A stretch of 64,000 nucleotides of DNA from Gleimia europaea ACS-120-V-Col10b (GTDB taxonomy: Bacteria; Actinomycetota; Actinomycetes; Actinomycetales; Actinomycetaceae): assembly GCF_000411155.1 (NCBI RefSeq), contig NZ_KE150266.1, positions 1-64,000 of the forward strand. Reading direction: 5' to 3'. This document shows positions 52,801 through 61,640 of this stretch, piece after piece. Position 1 is the first letter of the stretch, and each line of letters starts with the position of its first letter. The notes under the pieces were generated by a model that had not been told where the DNA came from, did no database searches, and saw only the letters and a list, made by a program, of their open reading frames with translations. The position numbers and the translations under genes were made by a program.

Positions 52801-53357
52801 GTGCACTAGCTCGCTACCAGGACATGACGATTGGCGGTATCGTCCACGGTGAGGGCAGTATGGATAACCAAACTGTGAAGGTCGCCGGCCTCGTCACAAA
52901 GGTCGATGTAAAAACCACTCGCAAGGGTGAGCTATGGGCGATAGTCACGGTTGAGGATCTGTCTGGTTCTATCGACGTGCTGTTCTTCCCCCGCTCTTAC
53001 GAGTCGATCTCGCATATCCTTGCCACCGACCTTGTGGTGCAGGTGGAAGGTAGAGTGAAGGAACGCGACCGTGAGCGCACGATTAACGGCGTGTCTATGA
53101 CCGTGTTGGAATTGGGTGAGAATGGTAATGCGCCCGTCGTCTTAGAGCTTCCAGCTCACAGGTGTACGGAACCGGTGCTAACCGATTTGAAGAACATTAT
53201 TTCCGGTTATCCGGGGCCTTGTCCGGTTCAGCTGCGGATTTTAAGGCCGGGGGAGCAGCCCGCATTGGTGCAGTTTGATTCGTCGTATAACGTAGATTCG
53301 AATACGTCTTTCTTTGCGGATTTGAAGGCGGCACTTGGAGCTGGCGTGCTGCGCTGA
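49824..53357 (+). CDS. dnaE: DNA polymerase III alpha subunit DnaE
   Basis: This is the replicative polymerase, 1177 residues, of the DnaE1 type. An N-terminal PHP domain (AHLHNHTEYSMLDG) is followed by the C-family polymerase core with catalytic aspartates in PDFDVDFDERRRGEV, GPGRGSGAGSMVAYA upstream of it, and a C-terminal helix-hairpin-helix and OB fold (TVKVAGLVTKV...). The start lacks a Shine-Dalgarno sequence; TAGACT 6 nt upstream suggests a leaderless mRNA. Confidence 0.97.
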   Translation: MSVPQFAHLHNHTEYSMLDGASKIVPMVKEAARLGQPAIAITDHGYLFGAYEFYAAAKKHDVKPIIGLEAYMTPGTSRFDQTRVRWGDESQKDDDVSARGAYTHLTLISETTEGMHNLFRLGSGASLDGQMGKWPRADMELLERHHSGLIAFSGCPSSEVQVRLRLGQWDEAVSAAGRLQDIFGKDNFYIELMDHGIEIERRVRTDLFRLADHLKAPKIVTNDAHYVTAEDRDIQDALLCINSGSKLADPDRFRFDGSGYYIRSSESMRRDWQDALDACDATLEIAERCEVHFTTVGEGANYMPRFPVPAGEDETSWFVKEVERGLNYRFPGGVPDDVRKQAEYEVGVITQMGFPGYFLVVSDFIRWAKEQGIRVGPGRGSGAGSMVAYAMQITDLNPLNHGLLFERFLNPERVSMPDFDVDFDERRRGEVIDYVTEKYGSDRVAQVITYGKIKTKQALKDSARILDKPFNLGDQLTKALPPSVMGKDISVSGIFNPEDPRYEEAAEFRRFHQENAETHEVVQLAKGIEGLTRQWGVHACAVIMSSEPLEQIIPLMKRPQDGAIITQFDYPTCETLGLLKMDFLGLTNLTVISDALDNIAKNGKERPDLNQIGLDDENTYKLLSRGDTLGVFQLDGDGMQKLLKRMHPDNFEDISAVGALYRPGPMGADSHNKYADRKNGRAQIVPIHPELAEPLEDILGTTYGLIVYQEQVMAIAQRVAGYSLGQADLLRRAMGKKKKEILDKEYGPFHQGMIERGYSEDAVKTLWDILVPFSNYAFNKSHSAAYGLVSYWTAWLKANYPTEYMAALLTSNRDKKDKLALYLSECRRMGITVLPPDVNESAANFTPAGSDIRFGLAAIRNVGANVVDGIEEARDEKGAYTSFADFLDKVPVRVCNKRTIESLIKAGAFDTLEDNRRAVVAVHEEAVDSAVKLKRNESIGQFDLFGAMGEESASVLRVEIPDIPQWSKREKLQYERDMLGLYVSDHPLSGIHRALARYQDMTIGGIVHGEGSMDNQTVKVAGLVTKVDVKTTRKGELWAIVTVEDLSGSIDVLFFPRSYESISHILATDLVVQVEGRVKERDRERTINGVSMTVLELGENGNAPVVLELPAHRCTEPVLTDLKNIISGYPGPCPVQLRILRPGEQPALVQFDSSYNVDSNTSFFADLKAALGAGVLR

Positions 53358-53365
53358 TCCAAAAA

Positions 53366-53393
53366 GTGGTGGCTCATTGCTTGGTGCGACCAC
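53366..53393. terminator. Hairpin between dnaE and the S4 gene
   Basis: GTGGT...ACCAC flanked by AAAA on both sides lies between convergent genes. On the minus strand it is followed by TTTTT, so it best fits the S4-domain gene; it may serve both. Confidence 0.5.
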
Positions 53394-53405
53394 AAAATCG
53401 TTGGG

Positions 53406-53639
53406 TTATTCGCCTTCGGCGCAAACGATCACGGATTCGATTTCACCGCCGTAGTCTATGGATACCACTTGTCCATTTTTGAGGCGAGCGCCACGGCGCG
53501 TGTTTATTTCGCCGTCCACACTGACGTAGCCTTCCTGGATGGCCACGCGTGCCTCTCCGCCGTTTTCTACTAATCCTGCGAGCTTAAGCAGTTGGCCCAG
53601 GCGGATTTCGCCGCGAACTCGGATTTCGCGCTCACTCAT
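53406..53639 (-). CDS. S4-domain RNA-binding protein (YbcJ-like)
   Basis: The 77-residue protein consists of one S4 domain (IRLGQLLKLAGLVENGGEAR...GYVSVDGEINTRRGARL). YbcJ/YlmH-type proteins bind structured RNA, probably the ribosome. It starts within the end of the VanZ-like gene (8-nt overlap), so the two are coupled. Confidence 0.85.
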   Translation of the reverse strand: MSEREIRVRGEIRLGQLLKLAGLVENGGEARVAIQEGYVSVDGEINTRRGARLKNGQVVSIDYGGEIESVIVCAEGE

Positions 53640-54075
53640 TGGTTTTCTCTTTCTTAACTAGTAGCGCCACTATCAGCCACGCGATGAGGATACCGGCCAC
53701 GTCAGCCGCGATGTCGAGGATGTCTCCGGTTCGTCCTGGGATGAAGTAGGCCTGGATCAGTTCTGACAAGCCGGCGTGCATGGCGGAGAGCCCAATGACG
53801 ATGTTTTGGCGCCATCCGGTTAGCAGGGCGGCAGCCGTCACTGTGGCGAAGGCACTGGAATGGAGGATTTTGTCTGCGCCGCTTGTTTCACTGATGTTGA
53901 GGGCTGGAATTAGTTCATCGATGTGGCTGAGTAGGTTTGTTAGCAGGCCGCTTGTGTTGGCGGTGGCGGGCGTGTACAAAATCCAGCACAGTGCGGTAAA
54001 CGTTACGGCAAAGACAGCTACCCACCAGTAGTTGATTTCGGGGGTGTCGTGTGCGTGACGCGGCCTTATCCTCAT
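53632..54075 (-). CDS. VanZ-like membrane protein
   Basis: The 147-residue protein has four helices and VanZ-family features: DKILHSSAF after the first loop and a QAYFIPGRTGDILDIAADVAGI motif before the last helix. VanZ itself lowers teicoplanin sensitivity by an unknown mechanism; chromosomal homologues are widespread, so no resistance is implied. The ATG has CATAAT 6 nt upstream and no Shine-Dalgarno sequence. Confidence 0.83.
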   Translation of the reverse strand: MRIRPRHAHDTPEINYWWVAVFAVTFTALCWILYTPATANTSGLLTNLLSHIDELIPALNISETSGADKILHSSAFATVTAAALLTGWRQNIVIGLSAMHAGLSELIQAYFIPGRTGDILDIAADVAGILIAWLIVALLVKKEKTNE

Positions 54076-54165
54076 GCGCTCATTATGCCAGGTGAGGCGC
54101 GCAAATGTGTTTCACGTTTTTGTCCGCCGGCGCATGTACGGCGTAAAAACCCTAAAGTAGAAGGC
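54076..54165. promoter_or_regulatory. Divergent leaderless promoters of vanZ-like gene and hisD
   Basis: Minus strand: CATAAT (54087-54082) lies 6 nt before the ATG at 54075. Plus strand: TAAAGT (54153-54158) lies 7 nt before the ATG at 54166. Both lack a Shine-Dalgarno sequence. Confidence 0.5.
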
Positions 54166-55491
54166 ATGATGAACATACTTGACCTGCGTGCCCTTTCGCT
54201 TAGCGCAGGTGAGCTTTCTGCCAAACTTCCGCGCGCTTCTCTTGATATCGACGGCGCTTTAGAAAAAGTTATGCCGATTATTGAGGACGTGCGCGCTCAC
54301 GGGGGACAGGCTGTTCGCAGGTGGACCGCGAAGTTTGATGGGGTGGATCCCGCTCACATTCGCGTGCCGAGGTCTGCTTTGCAAGATGCTTTGGCCGGGC
54401 TTGATCCGAAGGTGCGCGCGGGTTTGGAAATCTCGATCCGCAACAATCAGATTGGGCACGAGGCGCAGCTACCCATGGAACGCCTGGTTGAGGTAGTGCC
54501 CGGCGGGTTTGTGCGCCAGCGGTGGATCCCGGTGCAGCGAGTCGGCCTCTACGTTCCGGGTGGTTTGGCTGTTTACCCCTCCTCGGTAGTTATGAACGTG
54601 GTTGCCGCAAAAGTTGCGGGCGTGGATTCGATTGCGATTGCAAGCCCGGCGCAAAAAGAGTTCGGCGGCCTGCCTCATCCCACTATTTTGGCAGCGTGTG
54701 AACTTTTGGGTATTGATGAGGTCTATGCCATGGGAGGCGCGCAGGCGATCGCCGCGTTCGCATATGGGTTCACCGACGAGGCCGATGGTAGTGTGTTGGA
54801 GCCTGTTGACGTGGTCACGGGGCCGGGCAATATTTTTGTTGCGGCGGCGAAGCGAGCCGTGAAGTCGGTGGTTGGTATTGACGCGGAGGCGGGCACTACA
54901 GAGATAGCTATTATTGCCGACGAGGCGGCGAATCCGCGCTTCGTGGCGCGAGACCTGATTTCGCAGGCCGAGCATGATCCGGCGGCAGCCTCGGTTCTGA
55001 TCACGGATTCTGTGGCTCACGCCCGGGCGGTGCAGGCAGAGCTTGAATGCATGGTTGCGCAGACGAAGCATGCTCAGCGCATTGAGATGGCTCTGGGCGG
55101 GCCCCAGTCAGCGATTGTGCTCACCAAAGATCTTGCTCACTCGATTTTTGTGGCAAACGCGTTTGGGGCGGAGCATTTGGAGATCCAAACGGAAAACGCT
55201 CATGATGATTCCAAGCAGATCCGTAATGCGGGAGCTATCTTTGTGGGCTCATACTCGCCGGTTCCCCTCGGCGATTACATTGCCGGTTCTAACCACGTGC
55301 TGCCCACCGGTGGAACGGCGCGGTTCGCATCAGGCTTGAACGTGCACGCTTTCTTGAAGTCTGTTCAGCAGATCGAGTACAGTGAGCAAGCGCTTTTGAG
55401 CCTTACCGATCCGCTGGTAGCGCTGGCAAATAGTGAAGACTTGCCCGCTCACGGCGAGGCCGCTATCGAACGTTTCATCGCCAAGGAGTAG
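54166..55491 (+). CDS. hisD: Histidinol dehydrogenase
   Basis: HisD oxidises histidinol to histidine in two NAD-dependent steps. The 441-residue product has VGLYVPGGLAVYPSSVVMN, AGTTEIAIIADE and the metal-binding QAEHDP and GGTARFASGL segments. The ATG at 54166 is followed by a second ATG at 54169; either could start. An upstream in-frame ATG at 54049 overlaps the divergent gene and is rejected. It heads a his operon. Confidence 0.95.
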   Translation: MMNILDLRALSLSAGELSAKLPRASLDIDGALEKVMPIIEDVRAHGGQAVRRWTAKFDGVDPAHIRVPRSALQDALAGLDPKVRAGLEISIRNNQIGHEAQLPMERLVEVVPGGFVRQRWIPVQRVGLYVPGGLAVYPSSVVMNVVAAKVAGVDSIAIASPAQKEFGGLPHPTILAACELLGIDEVYAMGGAQAIAAFAYGFTDEADGSVLEPVDVVTGPGNIFVAAAKRAVKSVVGIDAEAGTTEIAIIADEAANPRFVARDLISQAEHDPAAASVLITDSVAHARAVQAELECMVAQTKHAQRIEMALGGPQSAIVLTKDLAHSIFVANAFGAEHLEIQTENAHDDSKQIRNAGAIFVGSYSPVPLGDYIAGSNHVLPTGGTARFASGLNVHAFLKSVQQIEYSEQALLSLTDPLVALANSEDLPAHGEAAIERFIAKE

Positions 55492-55496
55492 ACGCC

Positions 55497-56606
55497 ATGA
55501 CCTTGCCTCTTCGTGAAGAACTCGCTAGCGTACAGCCCTATGGCGCGCCGCAACTCGACGTTCCTGTGCGCCTAAATGTAAACGAGAACCCATACCCGCC
55601 CGCGCCGGCCGTTATCAAATCGGTTCTGGAGGGTGTGGCTGAGGTTCTGCCTACCATGAATCGCTATCCTGATCGTGATTTCATGGAACTTCGCGCCGCA
55701 CTAGCTAACTACCTGTATGAGGAAGCGGGCGTAACTGTCGAAAAAGAACGCATTTGGGCGGCGAATGGTTCCAATGAGGTTATGTTGCACCTGTTGCAGG
55801 CCTACGCTGGCGAGGGCAGGACGTTACTGTCTTTTGCTCCCACCTACTCGATGTACCACGAGTACGCTCGCGATACCGGCACCAACTGGGTAGCCGGTAC
55901 GCGCGCTGCGGACTTCAAACTTGACTTCAACCACGTAGAGGCTGAGATTGAGCGTACGCGCCCGTCAATCTTGGTGCTTGCCTCGCCAAATAATCCGACG
56001 GGTACGGCCCTGACGCTGGAAGAGGCCCGCCTCCTTGCCGACCTAACGCGCGGTAGTGGGCCCGTGATCGGCGGGGCGCCAACCGACACGGTTTTGGTGA
56101 TTGATGAGGCTTACGGGGAGTTTCGCCGCGAAGGTACCCCCTCTGCGCTTACCCTCCTCGACGAATACCCCCACGTCGTTGTCAGCCGCACCATGTCCAA
56201 AGCATTCGGCATGGCCGGACTGCGCCTCGGATACTTCGCGGCCGCCCGCGAAATCGTTGACCATGTCATGAGGGTTCGTCTGCCGTATCACCTGTCTGCC
56301 ACCACGCAGGCGGTGGCGCTCGCCGCTTTGTCACATTCGAAAGAGCTGATGAGCCAGGTTGCACACATGCGCGCCACCCGCGACAACCTCGTAATCTGGT
56401 TGCGTAGCAAGGGGCTGGACGTGGCAGATTCGGACGCTAACTTTGTGCTGTTTGGTAAATTTGCGGATCGCGAGCGCGTATTTGCGCAACTTTTAGACAG
56501 AGGCGTTCTGATTCGCGTTGTGGGCCCGGAAGGCTATCTTCGGGTTAGTGTAGGTACTGATGAGGAAGACGCTCGTTTCCGAGCGGCATTAGAGGAGGTC
56601 TTGTGA
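55497..56606 (+). CDS. hisC: Histidinol-phosphate aminotransferase
   Basis: HisC is a PLP fold-type I enzyme that makes histidinol phosphate. The 369-residue product has NVNENPYPP at the N-terminus, [10 protein letters not shown], the VIDEAYGEF aspartate and the PLP lysine in [17 protein letters not shown]. The ATG follows AGGAGTAGACGCC, which overlaps the hisD stop. It overlaps hisB by 4 nt. Confidence 0.95.
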   Translation: MTLPLREELASVQPYGAPQLDVPVRLNVNENPYPPAPAVIKSVLEGVAEVLPTMNRYPDRDFMELRAALANYLYEEAGVTVEKERIWAANGSNEVMLHLLQAYAGEGRTLLSFAPTYSMYHEYARDTGTNWVAGTRAADFKLDFNHVEAEIERTRPSILVLASPNNPTGTALTLEEARLLADLTRGSGPVIGGAPTDTVLVIDEAYGEFRREGTPSALTLLDEYPHVVVSRTMSKAFGMAGLRLGYFAAAREIVDHVMRVRLPYHLSATTQAVALAALSHSKELMSQVAHMRATRDNLVIWLRSKGLDVADSDANFVLFGKFADRERVFAQLLDRGVLIRVVGPEGYLRVSVGTDEEDARFRAALEEVL

Positions 56607-57214
56607 GACTGTCGAATCCGCGTACGGCCGTCGTGGAGCGCTCAACGTTTGAGTCTACGATTCGAGTCGAGTTGAACCTGGATGGTACAGGCAAAACCCA
56701 AATCAGTACGGGCGTGCCTTTCTATGACCACATGCTGACTGCGCTCGGGAAGCATTCGCTGATTGATTTGACGATCGCAGCCCAAGGCGACATTGAGGTA
56801 GACGTTCACCACACGGTTGAAGACACCGCGATTTGTTTGGGCCAGGCGCTGAAGCAGGCGCTGGGTGATAAGAGTGGGATTCGCCGTTATGGCGATGCCA
56901 CAGTGCCGCTCGATGAGGCGCTTGCCCGGGCAGTAGTCGATCTTGCAGGACGCCCGTATGTGGTGCATGAGGGGGAACCAAACGAGCAGATTTATCACCT
57001 CATTGGCGGCCACTTCACGGGTGCAATGACTCGGCATGTTTTTGAGTCCCTGGCATACAACGCGGGCATTTGCCTGCATGTGGACGTGATTCGTGGTCGC
57101 GACCCGCACCATATCGTTGAAGCGCAGTTTAAGGCGTTGGCGAGGGCGTTGCGCGCAGCTGTCGAGATGGATCCGCGCACCTCAGGTATTCCGTCCACCA
57201 AGGGCGCGTTGTGA
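56603..57214 (+). CDS. hisB: Imidazoleglycerol-phosphate dehydratase
   Basis: The 203-residue monofunctional HisB has no phosphatase domain, as is normal in actinobacteria. The metal-binding repeats are [15 protein letters not shown] and [24 protein letters not shown]. The GTG overlaps the hisC stop after AGAGGAGGTCTT. Its stop overlaps the next gene by 4 nt. Confidence 0.95.
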   Translation: MRLSNPRTAVVERSTFESTIRVELNLDGTGKTQISTGVPFYDHMLTALGKHSLIDLTIAAQGDIEVDVHHTVEDTAICLGQALKQALGDKSGIRRYGDATVPLDEALARAVVDLAGRPYVVHEGEPNEQIYHLIGGHFTGAMTRHVFESLAYNAGICLHVDVIRGRDPHHIVEAQFKALARALRAAVEMDPRTSGIPSTKGAL

Positions 57215-57876
57215 GCGAAGGCAACATTGACGAGGAGTTCGAACGCATCATTGCGGGAATGGAAGAATCTGATACGGATGAACCAGCCCCGCAACCGGAT
57301 GATCGCGGCACGGAGGACGAGCAGGTAACGCAGGAAGAGGTCGACCCGGATCAACCGGTTGATGAAAGCTTGCATTTGGAACAGGGCACGCAGCGCATCG
57401 GCCTCATCTTCGCGCCCCTGCGCCCAGCCTCCGCAGTTGCCCGAATGCTCGGCATGTATAAGATTGCCAGGTGGATCGTGCCAATCGATCACCAAATCGT
57501 CCTCTACCTTGAGTTGGATCCCGATGATGGGGAAGAGGAGTTCGCGAGCCTGCTGGGTGAAGAACGCCCCATGCCAGAAGAAGTTGACCGTTTCGCGAAG
57601 GTGATTTCTAAACTTTCTAAGTTCGGGGTGGTAGCTGTTGTGTCTACGCTGGCCGAGGAAGACTCACTGGTTGCCGGATCGGTGTATGCCAGACGTTATG
57701 TGAACGGCCAGCCGGAGGAAGCCATTCCTGCCGGCCTGTTGATCAACTCGATTGATATTCGCGCTGAAGACCTCCTGCTCGGTAGGTCTCGCCCGCAGGA
57801 TTACCCCGATGCGGTGCATGCCACGGAGCGTCCCGTTCCGAAAGGGCGCGGCTTTGGTTTTCCGAAACTACCTTAA
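57211..57876 (+). CDS. Unrecognised protein in the his operon, at the hisH position
   Basis: I do not recognise this 221-residue protein. The first ~60 residues are highly acidic and disordered. A folded part (~62-195) includes [20 protein letters not shown] and [17 protein letters not shown]; the tail is basic ([11 protein letters not shown]). There is no cysteine at all, so it cannot be the HisH glutaminase that normally lies between hisB and priA/hisA. The GTG overlaps the hisB stop and priA follows after 9 nt, so it is co-translated with histidine enzymes. Soluble and cytoplasmic; function unknown. Confidence 0.75.
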   Translation: MSEGNIDEEFERIIAGMEESDTDEPAPQPDDRGTEDEQVTQEEVDPDQPVDESLHLEQGTQRIGLIFAPLRPASAVARMLGMYKIARWIVPIDHQIVLYLELDPDDGEEEFASLLGEERPMPEEVDRFAKVISKLSKFGVVAVVSTLAEEDSLVAGSVYARRYVNGQPEEAIPAGLLINSIDIRAEDLLLGRSRPQDYPDAVHATERPVPKGRGFGFPKLP

Positions 57877-57885
57877 GAGGGCAAA

Positions 57886-58602
57886 ATGATTGTTCTACCT
57901 GCTATCGATATTGTGGATGGCCGCGCTGTGCGCCTACATCAAGGCGAAGCTGGAACTGAGACGTTCTACGGCGATCCGGCGCAGATTGCGGCAGACTTTG
58001 CTGCTAAAGGCGCGCAGTGGATCCACATGGTTGATTTAGATGCCGCATTTGGGCGCGGATCCAATGCGGAACTCGCGCATAGAATCGCTGCGAGCGTGGA
58101 TATCAACATTGAGCTTTCGGGCGGTATTCGCGACGATGAGTCGCTTAATCGGGCGCTTCGGGCTGGAGCGCGGCGCGTGAACCTCGGCACCGCAGCGATT
58201 GAGAACACCGAGTGGACTAAGCGCCTGATCGGTGAGTTTGGTGACCGCATCGCGGTGGGTCTTGACGTTCGTGGTACTACGCTCGCAACGCGAGGGTGGA
58301 CCAAGCAGGGCGGTGACCTGTTCGAAATGATCGAACTTTTAGACCGAGCCGGCTGTCAGCGCTATGTCGTGACCGATGTTGCCAGGGACGGTACGCTAAC
58401 CGGCCCTAACATTGAGTTACTCAAGCAGGTTTGCGCGCATACCGATGCGGCGGTGATTGCTTCGGGTGGCGTATCTAAGCTGGACGACATTCGTGCGCTT
58501 ATGCCCCTTCAAGATGAGGGTGTGGAGGGCGTGATCGTTGGCAAAGCGATCTATTCTGGTGCTTTCACTTTGGAACAGGCCCTGGAGGTTGCCAGTGCCT
58601 AA
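57886..58602 (+). CDS. priA: HisA/PriA phosphoribosyl isomerase
   Basis: This 238-residue (beta/alpha)8 enzyme isomerises ProFAR in histidine synthesis. In many actinobacteria it also performs the TrpF step. Catalytic aspartates are in [16 protein letters not shown] (~D8) and [14 protein letters not shown]; phosphate-binding loops are SGGIRDD and ASGGVSK. Whether it is bifunctional depends on whether the genome lacks trpF, which cannot be seen here. Confidence 0.93.
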   Translation: MIVLPAIDIVDGRAVRLHQGEAGTETFYGDPAQIAADFAAKGAQWIHMVDLDAAFGRGSNAELAHRIAASVDINIELSGGIRDDESLNRALRAGARRVNLGTAAIENTEWTKRLIGEFGDRIAVGLDVRGTTLATRGWTKQGGDLFEMIELLDRAGCQRYVVTDVARDGTLTGPNIELLKQVCAHTDAAVIASGGVSKLDDIRALMPLQDEGVEGVIVGKAIYSGAFTLEQALEVASA

Positions 58603-59266
58603 GCACTCATTTGAGAGCCTACAGGCAAGACTGAGTCAGTCGGTTAACGCTAACGAGGCGGGCCAAACCCTCCCGCAAACGGCAACCGCTTTGGCCCTAC
58701 CCGATCCCGCGCAGCGCCTGGTTTCCTTGGTAGAGGCTCTTGAAAATGAACGCCTGCTGGTGCCCGCCGTAGTGGAAGGCGCGGCATGTGAAGACGGCGA
58801 TGTCGCGCTCACGGACACGGATCAGGGGCCTGCCGTCGTCGCATTTACCAGCGCGGAGACAATGAAAAGCTGGGATAGTGCCGCAAGACCTATACCCATG
58901 CCGGCGCGCCGGGTAGCGATGCTCGCGGTTGCTCAGGCTTCCGGGCGCCTTGTGATTGACGAGGGCCAAACTGGCATCCGTATCCCGCGGCCGGCCACCG
59001 TAGCGTTAGCACACGGGGATAGGTGGCTTCCGGCCTGGCAGGATAGGGAGCTGCTAGAGGAGCTTGCCCGCTTAGTTACCCCGCGTATCGCGTTTGTAAA
59101 GCCTCTGCCCAGCGCCGGCGCAACGCTACGGGTAGCAGTTGGTATTGTGCAGGGAGCCTCCAAAGAGGACCTCACTCGCGATTTACAGCGGATTGCAGCG
59201 GCGCCCCGGCTACGTCCGGCTGCGGAGCTGGTGGAAATAGTGCCAACCCTAGTGACGCAGGCGTGA
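58595..59266 (+). CDS. SseB-like protein
   Basis: The 223-residue protein has an SseB-family N-terminal domain ([40 protein letters not shown]). Such genes commonly follow priA in actinobacterial his clusters. The biochemical role is unknown. The GTG at 58595 has GGAGG 6 nt upstream and lies inside the end of priA. hisF and hisI are not downstream; infC is next. Confidence 0.85.
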   Translation: MPKHSFESLQARLSQSVNANEAGQTLPQTATALALPDPAQRLVSLVEALENERLLVPAVVEGAACEDGDVALTDTDQGPAVVAFTSAETMKSWDSAARPIPMPARRVAMLAVAQASGRLVIDEGQTGIRIPRPATVALAHGDRWLPAWQDRELLEELARLVTPRIAFVKPLPSAGATLRVAVGIVQGASKEDLTRDLQRIAAAPRLRPAAELVEIVPTLVTQA

Positions 59267-59309
59267 CGGACTCCATACGCGCAGTTCGTTATCACAACGC
59301 CAAATTTGG

Positions 59310-59539
59310 TAAACTGTCAGTTGTTTGTTGAGCGGAAGTCTCAACCAGTAGGCGTTCATATGAATGCCAACAGCAAGCGGAGTAATCCCACCTGGGTTTC
59401 AACCTCGTTGAGGGAAAACCATTTGGCTACCGGAACCGGGTAAATAGTGCGGCAGTTTGTCGTGTCTTTCGGGGTCTTCGTGTGCTGATGGCGCGAAGGC
59501 CCTCTTCGTGTCACCAGGGAACTATTGAAGGAGCAACTT
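59310..59539 (+). promoter_or_regulatory. infC-rpmI-rplT promoter and structured leader
   Basis: TAAACT (59310-59315) is a candidate -10, giving a ~220-nt leader. Visible stems are GGCGTTCAT/ATGAATGCC (59351-59368) and CGAAG/CTTCG (59494-59508). The 9-nt sequence TCTTCGTGT occurs twice (59475 and 59503). Both copies can pair with the same CGAAG at 59494-59498, so two mutually exclusive hairpins are possible. infC operons are often autoregulated through their leaders by L20 or IF3. No function is shown here. Confidence 0.55.
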
Positions 59540-60145
59540 ATCAACGAGCCTCGTGTTAATGACCGAATCCGAGTCCCAGAGGTCCGCCTCGTGGGACCTG
59601 AAGGAGAACAGGTCGGCGTTGTGCGTGTGGCGGACGCCCTCCGGTTAGCTGAAGAGGCGGGCCTTGACCTAGTTGAGGTTGCCCCGAATGCGCGTCCACC
59701 GGTTGCAAAACTGATGGATTTTGGCAAGTACAAGTATGAACTTGCACAGAAAGCACGTGAGTCGCGTCGAAACCAGGCGAACACGGTTTTGAAGGAAATC
59801 CGTTTCCGCCTGAAGATCGACGATCACGATTATGAGACCAAGAAGGGTCACGTTGAGCGGTTCCTAAATGGTGGTGACAAGGTAAAGGTCATGATCATGT
59901 TCCGAGGCCGGGAGCAGTCTCGCCCGGAAATGGGTATTCGTTTGCTCGAGCGTTTGGCCGAGGATGTTGCTGAACTTGGCGTGGTGGAGTCTAAGCCGCG
60001 TCAAGATGGTCGCAACATGACGATGGTTCTTGCTCCAACTCGTAAGAAGTCTGAGGCAAAGAGTGAGCAGCGCCGCCGTCGTGAAGCTGAGCGCCAAGCA
60101 AAGCGGGATCGTCAAGCTGAGAGATCAGCAAAGTCTGGCAACTAG
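59540..60145 (+). CDS. infC: Translation initiation factor IF-3
   Basis: IF-3 binds the 30S subunit and checks start codon and initiator tRNA. From the proposed start it has 201 residues: an N-domain ([20 protein letters not shown]), a linker with [11 protein letters not shown], and a C-domain ([16 protein letters not shown]). A Lys/Arg/Glu-rich C-terminal extension follows. The start proposed is ATC at 59540, 6 nt after AAGGAG. Rare starts such as AUU are a hallmark of infC and allow autoregulation. The alternative is TTG at 59525, with a weaker AGGGA upstream. Confidence 0.93.
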   Translation: MNEPRVNDRIRVPEVRLVGPEGEQVGVVRVADALRLAEEAGLDLVEVAPNARPPVAKLMDFGKYKYELAQKARESRRNQANTVLKEIRFRLKIDDHDYETKKGHVERFLNGGDKVKVMIMFRGREQSRPEMGIRLLERLAEDVAELGVVESKPRQDGRNMTMVLAPTRKKSEAKSEQRRRREAERQAKRDRQAERSAKSGN

Positions 60146-60182
60146 AGCTCCCCGCATTTGACTAGTAGAAAAAGGAAAAAAC

Positions 60183-60377
60183 ATGGCGAAGATGAAGACG
60201 CACTCCGGTGCGAAGAAGCGTTTCCGCGTTACGGGAAGCGGAAAGCTTATGCGTGAGAGGGCTGGCAAGCGTCACCTCCTGGAGCACAAGCCTTCTACCC
60301 GCACCCGTCGCCTTTCGCGCGACCAGGTAGTTGCAAAATCAGATGAGAAGAACGTTCGCCGCCTACTGGGTATGTAG
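60183..60377 (+). CDS. rpmI: 50S ribosomal protein L35
   Basis: This 64-residue basic ribosomal protein has the typical start [21 protein letters not shown] and the [11 protein letters not shown] motif. The ATG follows AAAAAGGAAAAAAC. It lies between infC and rplT, the conserved order. Confidence 0.97.
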   Translation: MAKMKTHSGAKKRFRVTGSGKLMRERAGKRHLLEHKPSTRTRRLSRDQVVAKSDEKNVRRLLGM

Positions 60378-60408
60378 CCCGCGGTTTTAGATTTAACAGG
60401 AGACTTTC

Positions 60409-60789
60409 ATGGCACGAGTTAAAAGGTCTGTCAATGCGCGCAAAAAGCGTCGCACTACCCTTGAGCGCGCATCCGGTTACCGCGGTCAGCGTTCCCGCCT
60501 TTACCGTAAGGCGAAGGAGCAAGTTACCCACTCAATGGTGTACTCCTACCGTGACCGTCGCGCCCGCAAGCGTGACTTCCGTCGCCTCTGGATCCAGCGT
60601 ATTAACGCAGCGGCTCGAGAGAACGGTATGACGTACAACCGGTTCATCCAGGGACTTAACCTGGCTGGTGTAGAGGTTGACCGCAAGATGCTTGCTGAGC
60701 TCGCTGTTTCGGATCCGAAGGCGTTCACGGCTCTCGTTGAGACCGCTAAGGCTGCTCTTCCAACAGACGTTAACGCTCCGAAGAACTAA
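60409..60789 (+). CDS. rplT: 50S ribosomal protein L20
   Basis: This 126-residue protein binds 23S rRNA early in 50S assembly. Family features are [34 protein letters not shown] and the C-terminal domain [12 protein letters not shown]. The ATG follows ACAGGAGACTTTC. In Firmicutes and E. coli L20 represses its own operon through the leader. Confidence 0.97.
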   Translation: MARVKRSVNARKKRRTTLERASGYRGQRSRLYRKAKEQVTHSMVYSYRDRRARKRDFRRLWIQRINAAARENGMTYNRFIQGLNLAGVEVDRKMLAELAVSDPKAFTALVETAKAALPTDVNAPKN

Positions 60790-60791
60790 GC

Positions 60792-61640
60792 ATGTCGGCT
60801 GGTTTTCAGCCACGTTCTAAACGCCCGGCTTTGCTGGACAATCCGAATGCGGATCGCATTCGTAAGGTTGCAGCATTGGCCGGGCGTTCGGCACGTAGGC
60901 GTAGTGGTGAAGTTCTTGTGGAAGGCCCTCAGGCGGTTCGCGAGGCCGTGCGGTTTTGCGGCAAGGACCTGGTGGATGTTTACATTTCGCGAGAGGTAGA
61001 AAAGCGCGATCCGCAGCTTTTGCGTGACGCTTTAAAAGCAACTCGTTGGGTTCATCCGATGACGGATCAGGTTGCGAAGGCTATTTCACCTTCCGCGCAG
61101 GGGGTTGCCGCTGTGGTGAAGGATTTTCGTACCGATGGTTTGCCCAAGGTTGATTGGGATTTTATTGTGATTATGGGGCAAACGCAGGATCCGGGTAATG
61201 CGGGTAACATTATTCGCGCCGCTGATGCAGCTGGGGCGGATGCTGTGATCGCCTGCTCGGGAACGGTGGACATTTCGTCTCCGAAGGTTGTGCGCGCCTC
61301 GGCCGGCTCAGTTTTTCACTTGCCCTCCATTGTGAACGTCGGCTTCGAAGAGGTTGCGGAGTGGGTGAAGGCGCGGAAGATGTCGCTGATTGCGGCGGAC
61401 GGGCACAGCAGCGTGAACTTGTTTGACGCCCAAGATGGCATGGAGGCTTTAGATCTGGCCGCACCCGTTGCCTGGGTGTTTGGTAACGAGGCGCACGGGT
61501 TTACACAGCTCAATGATGCGGTGTTTGATCACTCTGTGTCGATTCCGCTGGGCGGGCACGCCGAGTCTTTGAACGTGTCAGCAGCTGCGGCGATTTGCCT
61601 GTTTGCCACGGCAAAGGCGCGCCATAGAATGCGGATATGA
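60792..61640 (+). CDS. SpoU/TrmH family RNA 2'-O-methyltransferase
   Basis: The 282-residue product has an N-terminal substrate-binding domain (VLVEGPQAVREAVRF) and a SPOUT knot domain with QDPGNAGNIIRAADAAGADAV, VFGNEAHGF and the knot motif SIPLGGHAESLNVSAAAAI. It 2'-O-methylates rRNA or tRNA. The position after rplT is common for the rRNA-directed type. It overlaps thiL by 4 nt. Confidence 0.92.
   Translation: MSAGFQPRSKRPALLDNPNADRIRKVAALAGRSARRRSGEVLVEGPQAVREAVRFCGKDLVDVYISREVEKRDPQLLRDALKATRWVHPMTDQVAKAISPSAQGVAAVVKDFRTDGLPKVDWDFIVIMGQTQDPGNAGNIIRAADAAGADAVIACSGTVDISSPKVVRASAGSVFHLPSIVNVGFEEVAEWVKARKMSLIAADGHSSVNLFDAQDGMEALDLAAPVAWVFGNEAHGFTQLNDAVFDHSVSIPLGGHAESLNVSAAAAICLFATAKARHRMRI

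Noticed and set aside
53632..54075. Glycopeptide resistance from the VanZ-like gene
   Set aside because: No vanHAX or vanRS genes are present and VanZ-domain proteins are common in susceptible bacteria.
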